The notes: generated from the sequence alone by a model not told the origin. A DNA stretch of 64,000 nt from Chryseobacterium joostei (GCF_003815775.1 NZ_CP033926.1:496001-560000), one strand, 5' to 3'; positions 47,801 to 56,198 are shown, numbered from the stretch's first letter. Numbers and translations: made by a program.

Positions 47801-48009
47801 ACGCCTTAGATACCTACAGAAACCAGTCTGCCTTTAAGAGCCACAGCATTACCACCTATACCTATGATCCACAGGTTGGGGTAACAAGCATCACCCCTCC
47901 CACAGGAATCAGGGAATTCTACAAATATGATTCCATGAACAGGCTGCAATCTGTGGTGGATGCCAACAACAATATTTTAAAGGAATTCAACTACCACTAT
48001 AAAAACTAA
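44842..48009 (+). CDS. Large RHS-family secreted protein without a toxin tail
   Basis: 1055 aa with a signal peptide (MKKIIIPIGILLMMGTLHAQ). The N-terminal region (NLSTGTPNIEVLFHTIRVGD, LPIKLQYDASGIKVGQMATS, VGLGWSINNSG) is typical of secreted Bacteroidetes RHS/YD proteins. The C-terminal end has YD-like repeats (TYTYDPQVGVTSITPPTGIR, FYKYDSMNRLQSVVDANNN). It ends there without a core domain. The next gene begins 5 bp on with a near-identical signal peptide and carries the core, so the two probably act as a split RHS shell. Confidence 0.75.
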   Translation: MKKIIIPIGILLMMGTLHAQQNNKIIPSVIAPNIDANALGVFDKQSVNLSTGTPNIEVLFHTIRVGDLELPIKLQYDASGIKVGQMATSVGLGWSINNSGILTQEVRDKIDGQSTNIIQQYVNTPTIDGRNAILYNYEHLNQPYTGTDLETDIYTVNYFGNTIPFFYNYNDNTYIAQQKDNTRIVKGANKWTVSLGDGTEFNFNNMYSRKSVNSITIPKSPNASAGGSVTSPELNDSWYLTDIASRGQSAKLEYVSSSNRYYSKGTENYKVVSILRNVENVKMISSITTPYEKVVFEYSPEREDMNGDNGKADLLKFIKVFDNYGKLVKQFQLVYDYYNETEPLPNYAATSMVENYKSKRLRLREVKRLDIPSGNYQNHYAFSYNSDILPNRFSPKQDLWGYYNGKPNIEYMFLGDSSWGGGGTPANLNVDPAYSGLGQISTVTYPTGGYSQYTFESNESAKPANYDQMIPEAEEFTPRAVNIARMPVHYKGHGKFEVPFTVDSEIIGNVLRAQVRITNCPGPYYETTCPYKVMIDGMWINPEKDKDLVASSFNLGVGPHKLQASSSVMEDFDDMEFPYYFSAGIQWKQRKTLAEMRDTPILIGGRRVQQIVTNAGDQFHTQKFVYTLEDGKTTSGSIITAPYVAMKDGSGKVIFSIGTNPLSKLRGQNLVYRRVEKIELDNYGRSNGKTVQYFNKPIGGLSFNRYPFPPPDDRSHMSGQLTKEEYFKYDYVADDFKKVEDVNYLYSYPEKCSIDNPTPDCITRLKGLSYSEIVGIINTNATIYDDIDWGLYSLEASPYKLLRKISTKYLDNGGLITKEEMDYTSSIHNNLTKSITTFPDNTIQETSYQYAHEQSNTDMITANMIGIPLQTEVKENGKVISKVRSIYGKNAQTSNLVLPVSEQKFDSDNTASAQSIVSYDQYDANGNILQYTTKGSVPTAIIWGYKNTQPIAKIEGATYLEAAALAADIIAKSNEDVDADKEKALMNALDTYRNQSAFKSHSITTYTYDPQVGVTSITPPTGIREFYKYDSMNRLQSVVDANNNILKEFNYHYKN

Positions 48010-48014
48010 CACTG

Positions 48015-51000
48015 ATGAAAAAAATAATTATACCTATTGGTGCCCTTTTAATGATGAGCACGGTCAATGCACAGGTGCAATTGCCAAGTGGTCTTACCGG
48101 GGCAACCAATGAAAACTATATCTACACAAGAACCTATCTTGAGGCAAAAACCCAGAGTGATGCCAATGCCAAGCAGGTAGAAACGGTTCAGTATTTTGAT
48201 GGATTAGGCAGACCTAAACAGATCGTGAATGTGAAAGCTTCCCCATTAGGAAGAGACGTTGTCACCCAAATCGTATATGATGGTTTTGGAAGACAGGTGT
48301 TGGATTACCTTCCTGTTCCACAGGGAGGCACTTCAAACGGTGCTATTGTTACAGATCCCTTGTCCAATGCTACCCAGCCTAATATTTATGGCTCGGAGAA
48401 GATTTACTCGGAAAAGAAGCTGGAAAACTCACCCCTGGGCAGAATCCAGCAGCAGATCCAGGTGGGTACCGACTGGGCCACCAAGCCTGTAAAGTTTGAT
48501 TATGAAGCTAATACTAATGCAGATTATGTAAGAAAATATGAAACTTCAACGACTTGGGTTGAAGGCAGAACGCAGACTACAGTTCAATTGCTTCAATATT
48601 TCTTACCGAATCAGTTATATAAAAATACAGTAACCGATGAGGACGGAAATAAAACCACCGAGTTTAAAAATGGAAAAGGACAGGTTTTATTGGTAAGAAA
48701 AGCATTAAATGCAACGGAAAATGCCGATACTTATTATGTTTATAATGAATATGACCAATTAGCATATGTGATTCCTCCATTGGCTTCTGCTCCGACTGTT
48801 GAGTCTTCGACAATGGAAAATCTATATTATCAGTATCGTTATGACGGCAGAAATCGTTTGGTAGAAAAGAAACTTCCAGGCAAAGGCTGGGAGTATATGG
48901 TGTATGATAAATCAGACAGATTGGTTTTAACCCAGGACACCAACCTTAAGGCCCAGAATAAATGGATCATTACCAAGTACGATCGATTAGGTCGGGTTGC
49001 CTATACAGGACTTTTATCATCAGGCGGGGAACGAGCAGGCAGGCAAAATGAGATCAATAACCTGGTGATTGCCGAAGAAAGAAGTTCCACAGGATTTACC
49101 CGAAACGGAATGACAATCTATTACACGGATGTTTATTTTGTGGGAGAAATACCAACCATTCTAAGTGTTAACTACTACGATACCTATCCACAGGGATCAC
49201 CAGCGGCCGACAATCAATTTTCACAGGAACTGCTTACTGATAACCCGTCCCAATCTAAAAGTACCAAGGGACTTGCTGTTGCCTCCTATGTAAAAAACAT
49301 TGAGGATGATAACTGGACAAAAAGTTACACCTATTATGATACAAAAGGGAGGGTGATAGGAACCCATTCTATCAATCACTTGGGAGGATATACCAAGACT
49401 GAGTCTAAACTTGATTTTGCAGGAGTGCCAAAGCAGGTTAAAACCTCCCACAAAAGAAAAACCAGTGACATCGGGGTAACGGTTAATGAACGTTTTGAAT
49501 ATGACAATGCCAACAGATTAACTAAGCATTGGCATCAGGTGGATGACAGGGCAGAACAATTGCTTACAGAGAACACCTATAATGAATTGTCCCAGCTTAA
49601 GAACAAGGTGGTTGGAAATAACCTGCAAAGCATTGACTATGCCTACAATATCAGGGGATGGATGACAGAAATCAATAAAAATGATATGTCCATACCAGGT
49701 TTAAATGGGAAATTATTCTCCTACAGGATTAAGTACAACCAAAAGGATGGAACAACCAACCCTGACACAAGCCTTTTTGTGGGCAAGAATGTAAAGCCCA
49801 TGTACAATGGAAACATTGCCGAGGTAGATTGGCGTTCCGTGGAGTCGCTTGGAGCCAATCCTCCCCTGGAACCCAAGAGATATGGTTATGCCTACGATGC
49901 GCTGAACAGGCTGACTGCAGGGTATTATCAAAATCCTAACAATCCATGGAGCAAGGAACATACGGAGGTAGTGGATTATGATCTCAATGGAAATATCATC
50001 AAGCTATACCGAACCTCTGTCATGAATGGAACCACTGCCGAGGTTATTGATGAATTAGTATATAATTATGGGCCTCCGACAAGTCTTGGAAACCGTCTTT
50101 TGGATGTCAAGGACAACCGACATAACAAGGCAGGATATGAAGGTGGAGGAAACATCATTGCCTATGATGCCAATGGAAACATGACCAATATGCTGGATAA
50201 GCAGATTCTAGGAATTAATTATAATTATTTGAATTTACCCAACAGTATAGCTCGTGGTGCTAATTTTAATATTAATCACCTTTATCGAGCAGATGGAGTG
50301 AAATTACACAAAAGTATTCTTGAAACGTATGATGGAGTTAATGGGACCGTAAGCAATACAACAGATACAGATTATTTAGATGGATTTCAATACATTCATA
50401 CACTCACTCAAGGGGGAGGTTCTCCTGGTGGTGGTGGAAGTCCTGTTGAAGAGGCGGATTTTGCCATATCCCCTATGAGAAAGGCAATGGAGATAGAGGC
50501 CTATACTATGGATGGGATTATCAACCCTTTAGAACCTGGTATTGACCCTCCCATTGGCGGCGGTGGTGGTGTCATTGTGGTTCCTGCAAAGGATGAAGAC
50601 CTTGTGTTTTTCCCTACAGCCGAGGGATACTATGATTATAAAAAAGATCAGTATATTTACCAGTACAAGGATCACCTTGGAAACGTAAGGGTAAGTTTTG
50701 GCAGAAACAACGTAGGTGCTCTTGAAATTACAGATGCCAATGACTATTACCCTTTTGGGATGAACCATTTGAAGACTGGGAATGCGTTCTTTGGAGTGGG
50801 CAGCTATAAGAATTACAAGTACAACGAAAAGGAACTGCAAGAGACTGGTATGTATGACTTTGGAGCCAGACAATACATGCCGGACATTGGAAGGTGGATC
50901 GTAGTGGATCCGCTTGCGGAAAAAATGAGAAGATTTAGCCCTTACACTTATGCAGGCGATAACCCTATAAGGTATATAGATCCAGATGGAAGAAAATTTA

Positions 51001-51677
51001 TTAATTTTGACGAAAATGGAAATTATACTGGTACTACAAAGGATAATTGGTGGCATAACTTATGGAATGGAAGTAAGGGAAGAGTTGTAAAAAGTGATGG
51101 AAGTACACAGCAGAAATTTAGATTTGCTGATCCTAAAAATGATGTTGCTGATATACAATCGGGTAAAATAAATAAACTTGAATTTGTTACAGAAAAACAA
51201 GTCCGCACATTAGTTAGTTGGTCAGGAGCATTTGATCCTAAAAATAAAGCGAGTAATAGGAGTCTTTCTGAAAGATATGATTATATAAAAAAAGAAGGAA
51301 TAGGCGGAGGAAAAATGGATTTTGCTTATACACAAGTACCTAAAATGTTTCCAAATGCAAAACCAAGTAACCCTACGACCAATACGTCAAATACAATATT
51401 TTTAGTTGAAGGTTTGGCTCATAATCAGAACAATTTTGGGAATTTTTTATTTGGTACATCAGGTCGTGCTATGCAATTCACAGGAGCTGAATTATCGTTA
51501 GGAGCACATTATAATAGTGTAGTTAATTCTAGTACAAACGGTTATAGTAGTCAGTTAGATTCTTCTGATGATCAACTTTCTATATCTAGTGGAGTGCTTT
51601 TTTCAGATAAGTACAATTATGGAGACAAGCAAATTCAAGTAACTGTGGGAACTCCTACACCAGCTAATACACCATAA
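48015..51677 (+). CDS. RHS repeat protein with DUF6443 N-terminus and toxin C-terminus resembling polymorphic toxin type 44
   Basis: 1220 aa. The signal peptide MKKIIIPIGALLMMSTVNAQ copies that of the previous gene. DUF6443 follows (NYIYTRTYLEAKTQSDANAK, VQYFDGLGRPKQIVNVKASP). The middle has many YD repeats. The RHS core lies at about 885-990 (YQYKDHLGNVRVSFGRNNVG, YPFGMNHLK, YDFGARQYMPDIGRWIVVDP, YAGDNPIRYIDPDGR). The variable C-terminus of about 225 residues includes GKMDFAYTQVP, HNQNNFGNFLFGTSGRAMQF, LSLGAHYNS and LDSSDDQLSISSGV, which recall the type 44 (Tox44) family, proposed nucleases. The tail is AT-richer than the core, as when toxin tails are swapped. Delivery is probably by T9SS or surface release, not by the T6SS above. 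Confidence 0.75.
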   Translation: MKKIIIPIGALLMMSTVNAQVQLPSGLTGATNENYIYTRTYLEAKTQSDANAKQVETVQYFDGLGRPKQIVNVKASPLGRDVVTQIVYDGFGRQVLDYLPVPQGGTSNGAIVTDPLSNATQPNIYGSEKIYSEKKLENSPLGRIQQQIQVGTDWATKPVKFDYEANTNADYVRKYETSTTWVEGRTQTTVQLLQYFLPNQLYKNTVTDEDGNKTTEFKNGKGQVLLVRKALNATENADTYYVYNEYDQLAYVIPPLASAPTVESSTMENLYYQYRYDGRNRLVEKKLPGKGWEYMVYDKSDRLVLTQDTNLKAQNKWIITKYDRLGRVAYTGLLSSGGERAGRQNEINNLVIAEERSSTGFTRNGMTIYYTDVYFVGEIPTILSVNYYDTYPQGSPAADNQFSQELLTDNPSQSKSTKGLAVASYVKNIEDDNWTKSYTYYDTKGRVIGTHSINHLGGYTKTESKLDFAGVPKQVKTSHKRKTSDIGVTVNERFEYDNANRLTKHWHQVDDRAEQLLTENTYNELSQLKNKVVGNNLQSIDYAYNIRGWMTEINKNDMSIPGLNGKLFSYRIKYNQKDGTTNPDTSLFVGKNVKPMYNGNIAEVDWRSVESLGANPPLEPKRYGYAYDALNRLTAGYYQNPNNPWSKEHTEVVDYDLNGNIIKLYRTSVMNGTTAEVIDELVYNYGPPTSLGNRLLDVKDNRHNKAGYEGGGNIIAYDANGNMTNMLDKQILGINYNYLNLPNSIARGANFNINHLYRADGVKLHKSILETYDGVNGTVSNTTDTDYLDGFQYIHTLTQGGGSPGGGGSPVEEADFAISPMRKAMEIEAYTMDGIINPLEPGIDPPIGGGGGVIVVPAKDEDLVFFPTAEGYYDYKKDQYIYQYKDHLGNVRVSFGRNNVGALEITDANDYYPFGMNHLKTGNAFFGVGSYKNYKYNEKELQETGMYDFGARQYMPDIGRWIVVDPLAEKMRRFSPYTYAGDNPIRYIDPDGRKFINFDENGNYTGTTKDNWWHNLWNGSKGRVVKSDGSTQQKFRFADPKNDVADIQSGKINKLEFVTEKQVRTLVSWSGAFDPKNKASNRSLSERYDYIKKEGIGGGKMDFAYTQVPKMFPNAKPSNPTTNTSNTIFLVEGLAHNQNNFGNFLFGTSGRAMQFTGAELSLGAHYNSVVNSSTNGYSSQLDSSDDQLSISSGVLFSDKYNYGDKQIQVTVGTPTPANTP

Positions 51678-51697
51678 AACTTAAATCAAATTAAAAA

Positions 51698-52201
51698 ATG
51701 AAAAAATTTATTTATTATTTATGTCTATTGTTTATAATATCTTGTAAAAGTAATTATGAAAAAGAATTCATTAACAGATATTCGAATTATAATTTTTCAA
51801 ATTATCAAGGGAGTGAGATTTACGTAAGAGGGTTTTCTTCTAGAAATTCCCCAATAATATTTTTAGAAAGTATCAGGAATAATAATTTTGTACGACTTAC
51901 GATAAATTATAATAAACAGTCTAAGAGTATTATTGATGTAGAAGAGAGTTATCCAAAAGATTCTTTAAAAGAGAATTTAAAAATTAATGCTGATAATCAA
52001 CTGAAAAAACTCACAGCAGACTTTGTTGATATGAATATTTATTATTTAAAAGTAGATAGTTTAGGTAATGTATATGTTAAACCTTCTGCTGATGAACACT
52101 CTCCAGTCATAGGGAAGTTTATTTCAGAAGAATATAGGAAAAAGATATTTGCAAAAAGTATTTCTCTAAAAAACGGATGGTATAAAGAAATTTATGATTA
52201 G
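51698..52201 (+). CDS. Lipoprotein, possible immunity partner of the RHS toxin
   Basis: 167 aa with leader MKKFIYYLCLLFIISC and lipobox Cys16. The mature part is AT-rich in codon use like the toxin tail before it (21 bp upstream), which fits a matched toxin-immunity pair acquired together. If the toxin is a nuclease acting in the cytoplasm, a lipoprotein would be an odd inhibitor, so a role in secretion or surface assembly is an alternative. No known family is recognised. Confidence 0.55.
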   Translation: MKKFIYYLCLLFIISCKSNYEKEFINRYSNYNFSNYQGSEIYVRGFSSRNSPIIFLESIRNNNFVRLTINYNKQSKSIIDVEESYPKDSLKENLKINADNQLKKLTADFVDMNIYYLKVDSLGNVYVKPSADEHSPVIGKFISEEYRKKIFAKSISLKNGWYKEIYD

Positions 52202-52233
52202 ATAATTTGTAAGAATAAGATTGCATTATTTGT

Positions 52234-52266
52234 AAAAAACCACTGTGAAATCGCAGTGGTTTTTAA
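52234..52266. terminator. Intrinsic terminator
   Basis: Stem AAAACCACTG/CAGTGGTTTT with loop TGAAATCG, flanked by A and T tracts, ends the RHS cluster. Confidence 0.85.
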
Positions 52267-52279
52267 TATGACCGAAATT
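52260..52279. repeat. 20-bp direct repeat, left copy
   Basis: TTTTTAATATGACCGAAATT, identical to 52768-52787. The copy begins on the T tract of the RHS terminator. Confidence 0.8.
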
Positions 52280-52391
52280 CTTGTGTGAATCATTTGATGG
52301 AATAAAAAGAGTTGATTTTGCCAGTCATTCTGATAAAATACTTTGTAATATATTAACACTGATTATTGCTACGATAGAATCTCATTTTTAT

Positions 52392-52399
52392 TAACTTTG
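52392..52399 (+). promoter_or_regulatory. Putative -7 element TAACTTTG
   Basis: Matches TAnnTTTG 18 bp before the ATG of the 111-aa gene; an ATTG 23 bp upstream is a possible -33 box. Confidence 0.45.
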
Positions 52400-52416
52400 T
52401 GTAAATCAATCGCATC

Positions 52417-52752
52417 ATGGATAAACAAACAGCAATTGAAAAATTAAAGGCTATGGCAAATGAGCAAAAAGACAGCCTTAAAAAATTCTTGGCAAAAGAA
52501 ATATTAACTCACGATGAGCCACTTGATTTCTTCTCTTTGGCAGAAAAATTTGGAATGGAAACCCTTTATCATTATGAAGATTATGATGAGGAAGTAATGC
52601 GTGAATTTTATAACACGTACTCCGCAGAAATTATTCAGATTCAGCAAGAAGATAACGTTCAGCATCAAACTGATACCGAACGTAGTTGGTATGCGTTAGA
52701 ACGTACCGCTAAAAAAATCAATAAAGATTTGGATTTAGATCAGGAAAGATAA
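52417..52752 (+). CDS. Small acidic protein of unknown function
   Basis: 111 aa, mostly helical and acidic (FGMETLYHYEDYDEEVMREF). It has no signal peptide and no domain I recognise. It is the only gene between two 20-bp direct repeats, and has its own promoter-like box, so it may have arrived as a small insertion or been left behind by one. Confidence 0.55.
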   Translation: MDKQTAIEKLKAMANEQKDSLKKFLAKEILTHDEPLDFFSLAEKFGMETLYHYEDYDEEVMREFYNTYSAEIIQIQQEDNVQHQTDTERSWYALERTAKKINKDLDLDQER

Positions 52753-52767
52753 TGACTAAATTAACGA

Positions 52768-52787
52768 TTTTTAATATGACCGAAATT
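52768..52787. repeat. 20-bp direct repeat, right copy
   Basis: TTTTTAATATGACCGAAATT, second exact copy, 508 bp from the first. Its last two bases overlap the stop codon of the minus-strand membrane protein. Confidence 0.8.
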
Positions 52788-53100
52788 ATATTATTTGTTT
52801 AGGCATATAATTAATTCTGTAGAAATATAGTGCAAAAACAATTATAGGAATTAACTCTGTAATACAAATATAAAACCCACTTACAGAACCGTTGAACTTT
52901 ATAATCCAAAATAATGTAGCAGTAATAAAATAAGAAACTATCATAAATGTTGATGTAATAATAGCTACTCCATTATTTACTGGTCTGAACCAACGATGTC
53001 TACTTATTTTGTTTGCATATATTTTTAAAACCTTTCTGTTCGCTATAACAGCAAACAGAGCCATCAAAACTTTATAAGAAATGTCAAAAAAATTTTCCAT
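52786..53100 (-). CDS. Small integral membrane protein
   Basis: 104 aa from ATG 53100 (MENFFDISYKVLMALFAVIA). An upstream ATG at 53142 would add 14 residues. There are two to three transmembrane helices (about 8-24, 43-63, 70-95). No family is recognised. It is transcribed towards the direct repeat and its stop lies at the repeat's edge. Confidence 0.55.
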   Translation of the reverse strand: MENFFDISYKVLMALFAVIANRKVLKIYANKISRHRWFRPVNNGVAIITSTFMIVSYFITATLFWIIKFNGSVSGFYICITELIPIIVFALYFYRINYMPKQII

Positions 53101-53307
53101 AATAATGAAATTTAGAATTGTTGTATAAAAATTATTTTTCACTAAAAATAGTAAATTCCCCCAAAAGTAAGCCGAGAAAAAATCTAAATTTTTTCTTTCA
53201 AGATTTCAAAGAGTAAACTTCTCCTGTTAAGCGTGAAGTTTCATATTCTATTGTTTGTGGATTTATCAATATCTTTACTATCAACATTTATAGATTGGAG
53301 GAAACAA

Positions 53308-54906
53308 ATGAGTAATGAAATAGAAGTCAATCATACATTTATTGTAGACAGCATTAAAAAATTAGACTTTTGCGGAACTGAAATATTACAATTTTCAGGC
53401 GGGCAATATACAATTCCTTATGATATAGTTAAACGTGAATACGAAGGTCATAATCACAAGGAGTGTAATGGATGTAAGAAAAATTATCTAAAAATATTTA
53501 CAGATATCTCGGCTTATCACAAAAAGTTTCCGAACTGTTGTGAACTACACGAAAAACTTGCGACTCAAAATTGGTTTAAAGCCGAAGCATACGAAAATGC
53601 ACCATTTTTTTATACAGAAAAATTGTTTTATGTCTGGGATCATATTTTAAATTTCATTGACAAAAAAGAATGGGAGGAAGAAATATTCGATTATTTAGAC
53701 CATGTAATTGATAGTTTTGGCTGTTTTCCAAAAGGATATGGCGAAGCATTATATTTTGGACGTTTTATAACTCAGCTTCAAGGATTGATTACAGGCAATA
53801 TCAAAGGTAATTTAGAAAGGAAAAATAAAATACTAGAATATCTTAATAAATATAAAAACCCCATAGTTGAAAACCATGACAGAGATTTTAATATTTTAGC
53901 AGGTATTTATAGTCAATGGTACAAAACATTTCCTTTTGAATTAAGTTACTTTGCACATCTCAAACAACAATATATTAATATAAATCCGCTTATTGAAAGT
54001 GTTAAATATAACAAATACAGTAATTTACATATTGCTACTCCAAAGACGAAAAAAGTTCTAATAAATTACCTGCTTGAAATAACGAACAAAATATTAGTTG
54101 TAATAAATACTGAAACGCTATTTGAAAAGGGTTTAATTACTGATATTGAAAAAATAGAGCTAGAAATGATTCGTCAAAAAAGAAAACAAAAACTCAAACA
54201 AGGATATACGAATAGCTCTAAAAGTGATGAAACTAAATATAGAAAAATTCTAAAGGAATGGCTAAAAGATGAAATACAATTCATCAAAGAAATAAAACCA
54301 ATTATTGAAAAAAATCCGTTTGTTGCTTTTAGTGATACAATCCCGTTATTAAATGATTTGATGAGAGCTTCTTATAAGTTGCAGGAGAATAAAATATTTT
54401 GGAATGCTGATGAAGACACACGAACACGACAAATTTTAGATCTACTCCCTCAAAAGTATGAAGCAAAAGACCAGTCTCGATATGGAGAATCGGGAACGGG
54501 AATAAAACAAGGGAGTGTTGACGGAGTAATAAAAGACAGTTCAGAAACAGAATATTTTTTAGAAGCATTTAATTTAGAATATATTGATACTAACAATATT
54601 ACATCTCACATTAATAAGTTGGAACAAAACTACGACTCTAAAGGACTTTACAATAAATATATTATAGTTTACTGTAACCTACCTGAGAATAAATTTGAAG
54701 ACTTCACAAAGTCCTATCAACAATTTATTGAAGCTGAAATGAAATTTCTCTATCCTAAAAATGGCGATAGCATGGATGTTGAGAGTAAATATACTAACAA
54801 TAGAATACTCAAAACTTCGCATCTTAGAGAAGGTAAAGAAGTTTTTTTGTATCATATCTTACTGAAATTCCCACAGAAAGAAAAACAAGAAAAGGCTCTC
54901 AATTGA
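53308..54906 (+). CDS. Putative defence protein with zinc-ribbon-like N-terminus and PD-(D/E)xK-like C-terminus
   Basis: 532 aa starting MSNEIEVNHTFIVDSIKKLD; GGAGG lies 7 bp before ATG 53308, a good ribosome site that favours this start over the 53233 alternative. Residues 48-81 contain HNHKECNGC and FPNCCELH, possible zinc ligands. A helical middle leads to a C-terminal domain (about 365-500) with DTRTRQILDLLPQKYE, DQSRYGESGTG, SVDGVI (D near 403) and YFLEAFNL (E near 418), then HINKLEQNY. This order resembles nuclease-fold tails attached to NTPase or restriction-like proteins, though the usual ExK reads EAF here. Context (mobile island, next to a STAND system) suggests phage defence; inferred. 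Confidence 0.5.
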   Translation: MSNEIEVNHTFIVDSIKKLDFCGTEILQFSGGQYTIPYDIVKREYEGHNHKECNGCKKNYLKIFTDISAYHKKFPNCCELHEKLATQNWFKAEAYENAPFFYTEKLFYVWDHILNFIDKKEWEEEIFDYLDHVIDSFGCFPKGYGEALYFGRFITQLQGLITGNIKGNLERKNKILEYLNKYKNPIVENHDRDFNILAGIYSQWYKTFPFELSYFAHLKQQYININPLIESVKYNKYSNLHIATPKTKKVLINYLLEITNKILVVINTETLFEKGLITDIEKIELEMIRQKRKQKLKQGYTNSSKSDETKYRKILKEWLKDEIQFIKEIKPIIEKNPFVAFSDTIPLLNDLMRASYKLQENKIFWNADEDTRTRQILDLLPQKYEAKDQSRYGESGTGIKQGSVDGVIKDSSETEYFLEAFNLEYIDTNNITSHINKLEQNYDSKGLYNKYIIVYCNLPENKFEDFTKSYQQFIEAEMKFLYPKNGDSMDVESKYTNNRILKTSHLREGKEVFLYHILLKFPQKEKQEKALN

Positions 54907-55338
54907 GTCGCTGTTATTTATTTCAGTAGCAGATTTGGGGTTCAAAGGGGTTTCCCCTTGCAAGTAGCAAACTAGTCCGGTTACGGGGTAGTTTGCTAAC
55001 TTGCAATACCCATACTGCACCATTTTGAGTTCCCAAATTTAGTCCCCATTTCCGCTATCCATCTGCTAAACTTCAGAAGATTTTCTGTTTAATTTTTCCC
55101 TATCTCCGACTGTTTTTTGATAGAATTATCAAGGTATTTATTTTGGCTTATTTTCCTTTTTTAGACTTGTCCCGATTTTGAAAATAAAGAAAAATAATCC
55201 TTATGATTTTCAAAAAATACAGTTTTCGGTTACAAGATTAAACATTTCCTTTTTCAAGTTTTGTAAGATTTTTGCGTCCAAAGAATTGTGACTTTACTTT
55301 CGGATTAGAACTTAAAAATAGGTGCGGTTTGTTATTTT
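54907..55338. other. Gap containing an inverted repeat of transfer-origin type
   Basis: No gene is seen. Features are a hairpin AAGGGG-TTT-CCCCTT (54945-54959) and a 17/18-bp inverted repeat (54958-54974 and 54989-55006) with one unpaired base and a 14-nt loop containing CCGGTTACGGGG. Such a hairpin pair recalls regions near mobilization genes in Bacteroidetes conjugative elements. An oriT or recombination site is possible, but no relaxase gene is in the window. Confidence 0.4.
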
Positions 55339-56172
55339 TTATCTTCCTTTTACATCTTTTTTTATATCAACTTGATTCTCTTCATCCAATCCATATAACA
55401 CTTTTTGATTGGAAGTAATCTTATGCTTCTGATCAAAAAAACTCTTGTTGAGTCCATAAGAAAATTGAACTATTGGCTTTATAACAGCGAAATCTATCTC
55501 CTTGATCATACTATAAATACGTTCGAAACTCTCCCGAGTACCCTGATTATCTTGGATAAACACTTCATCTAATCAAGGTTTAGTGTTGAATACAAGTAGC
55601 TTTTCGGAGGTTATGGTGATGTTCGAAAAGAATAATAATGTAATTTTTCTCTTTCGAACATATTCAGCATCGTCATACATCTCGTTTATTTTTACGAGTC
55701 CCCCAATAAATGCATCCAGTTCTAAAATAGCATTTCTGTGGCTCACAGTAAGTTTTCCTATTTCTTTTTGTAAATAATCTATTTGATCCTGATATTTTTG
55801 TATATCTTCTTGAAATACTTTTTTTTGTAATTCATCAGGATTATTTTGCCTGTTAAAATTTCTTGCATAATTTTCCATTAGTGAACTGACGTGATTGATC
55901 TGAAGTTGTAGTTTCCTTCTTTTTTCATTAATATTTTTAATCGTCTTGTCATACTCATTAATTTGGAACTCCCTGTATTTTTCATAGTTGCTTTCGTTAA
56001 TTTGAAAATGTTTTTTGAAAAAATCCGAAATCAAAATAATTAGTTCTTCTCCACTGATTGAGAATTGTTTGCCATTTACTTTTTCTCCTGTCGTTAATTT
56101 GTAATTAAATTGATGTGGCTTGACAATATCCTTTAACGTTGCATTAGGGTTGCTAACTTTGAGTTTAGCCAA
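55339..56172 (-). pseudogene. Recombinase-like coiled-coil fragment, truncated and interrupted by TGA
   Basis: A 199-codon frame (KLKVSNPNATLKDIVKPHQF, then a long coiled coil and YDDAEYVRKRKITLLFFSNI) ends LLVFNTKP-TGA (55573-55575). It continues in the same frame as LDEVFIQDNQGTRESFERIY for 77 more codons to 55339. The end resembles the C-terminal coiled coil of large serine recombinases (a K-x-x-x-LFSNI-x-I stretch, then a P-x-L-x-x-x-F). The catalytic N-terminus is missing and the 5' end abuts another truncated gene. I read it as a dead recombinase remnant. Confidence 0.5.
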
Positions 56173-56198
56173 ACCGTGAAGAATTATTTGAAGCGGAA

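Noticed and set aside
52786-53142. Longer start for the minus-strand membrane protein at 53142
   Set aside because: The extra 14 residues (MKNNFYTTILNFII) are possible but the ATG at 53100 gives a compact membrane protein; the choice is uncertain, so the shorter form is annotated.
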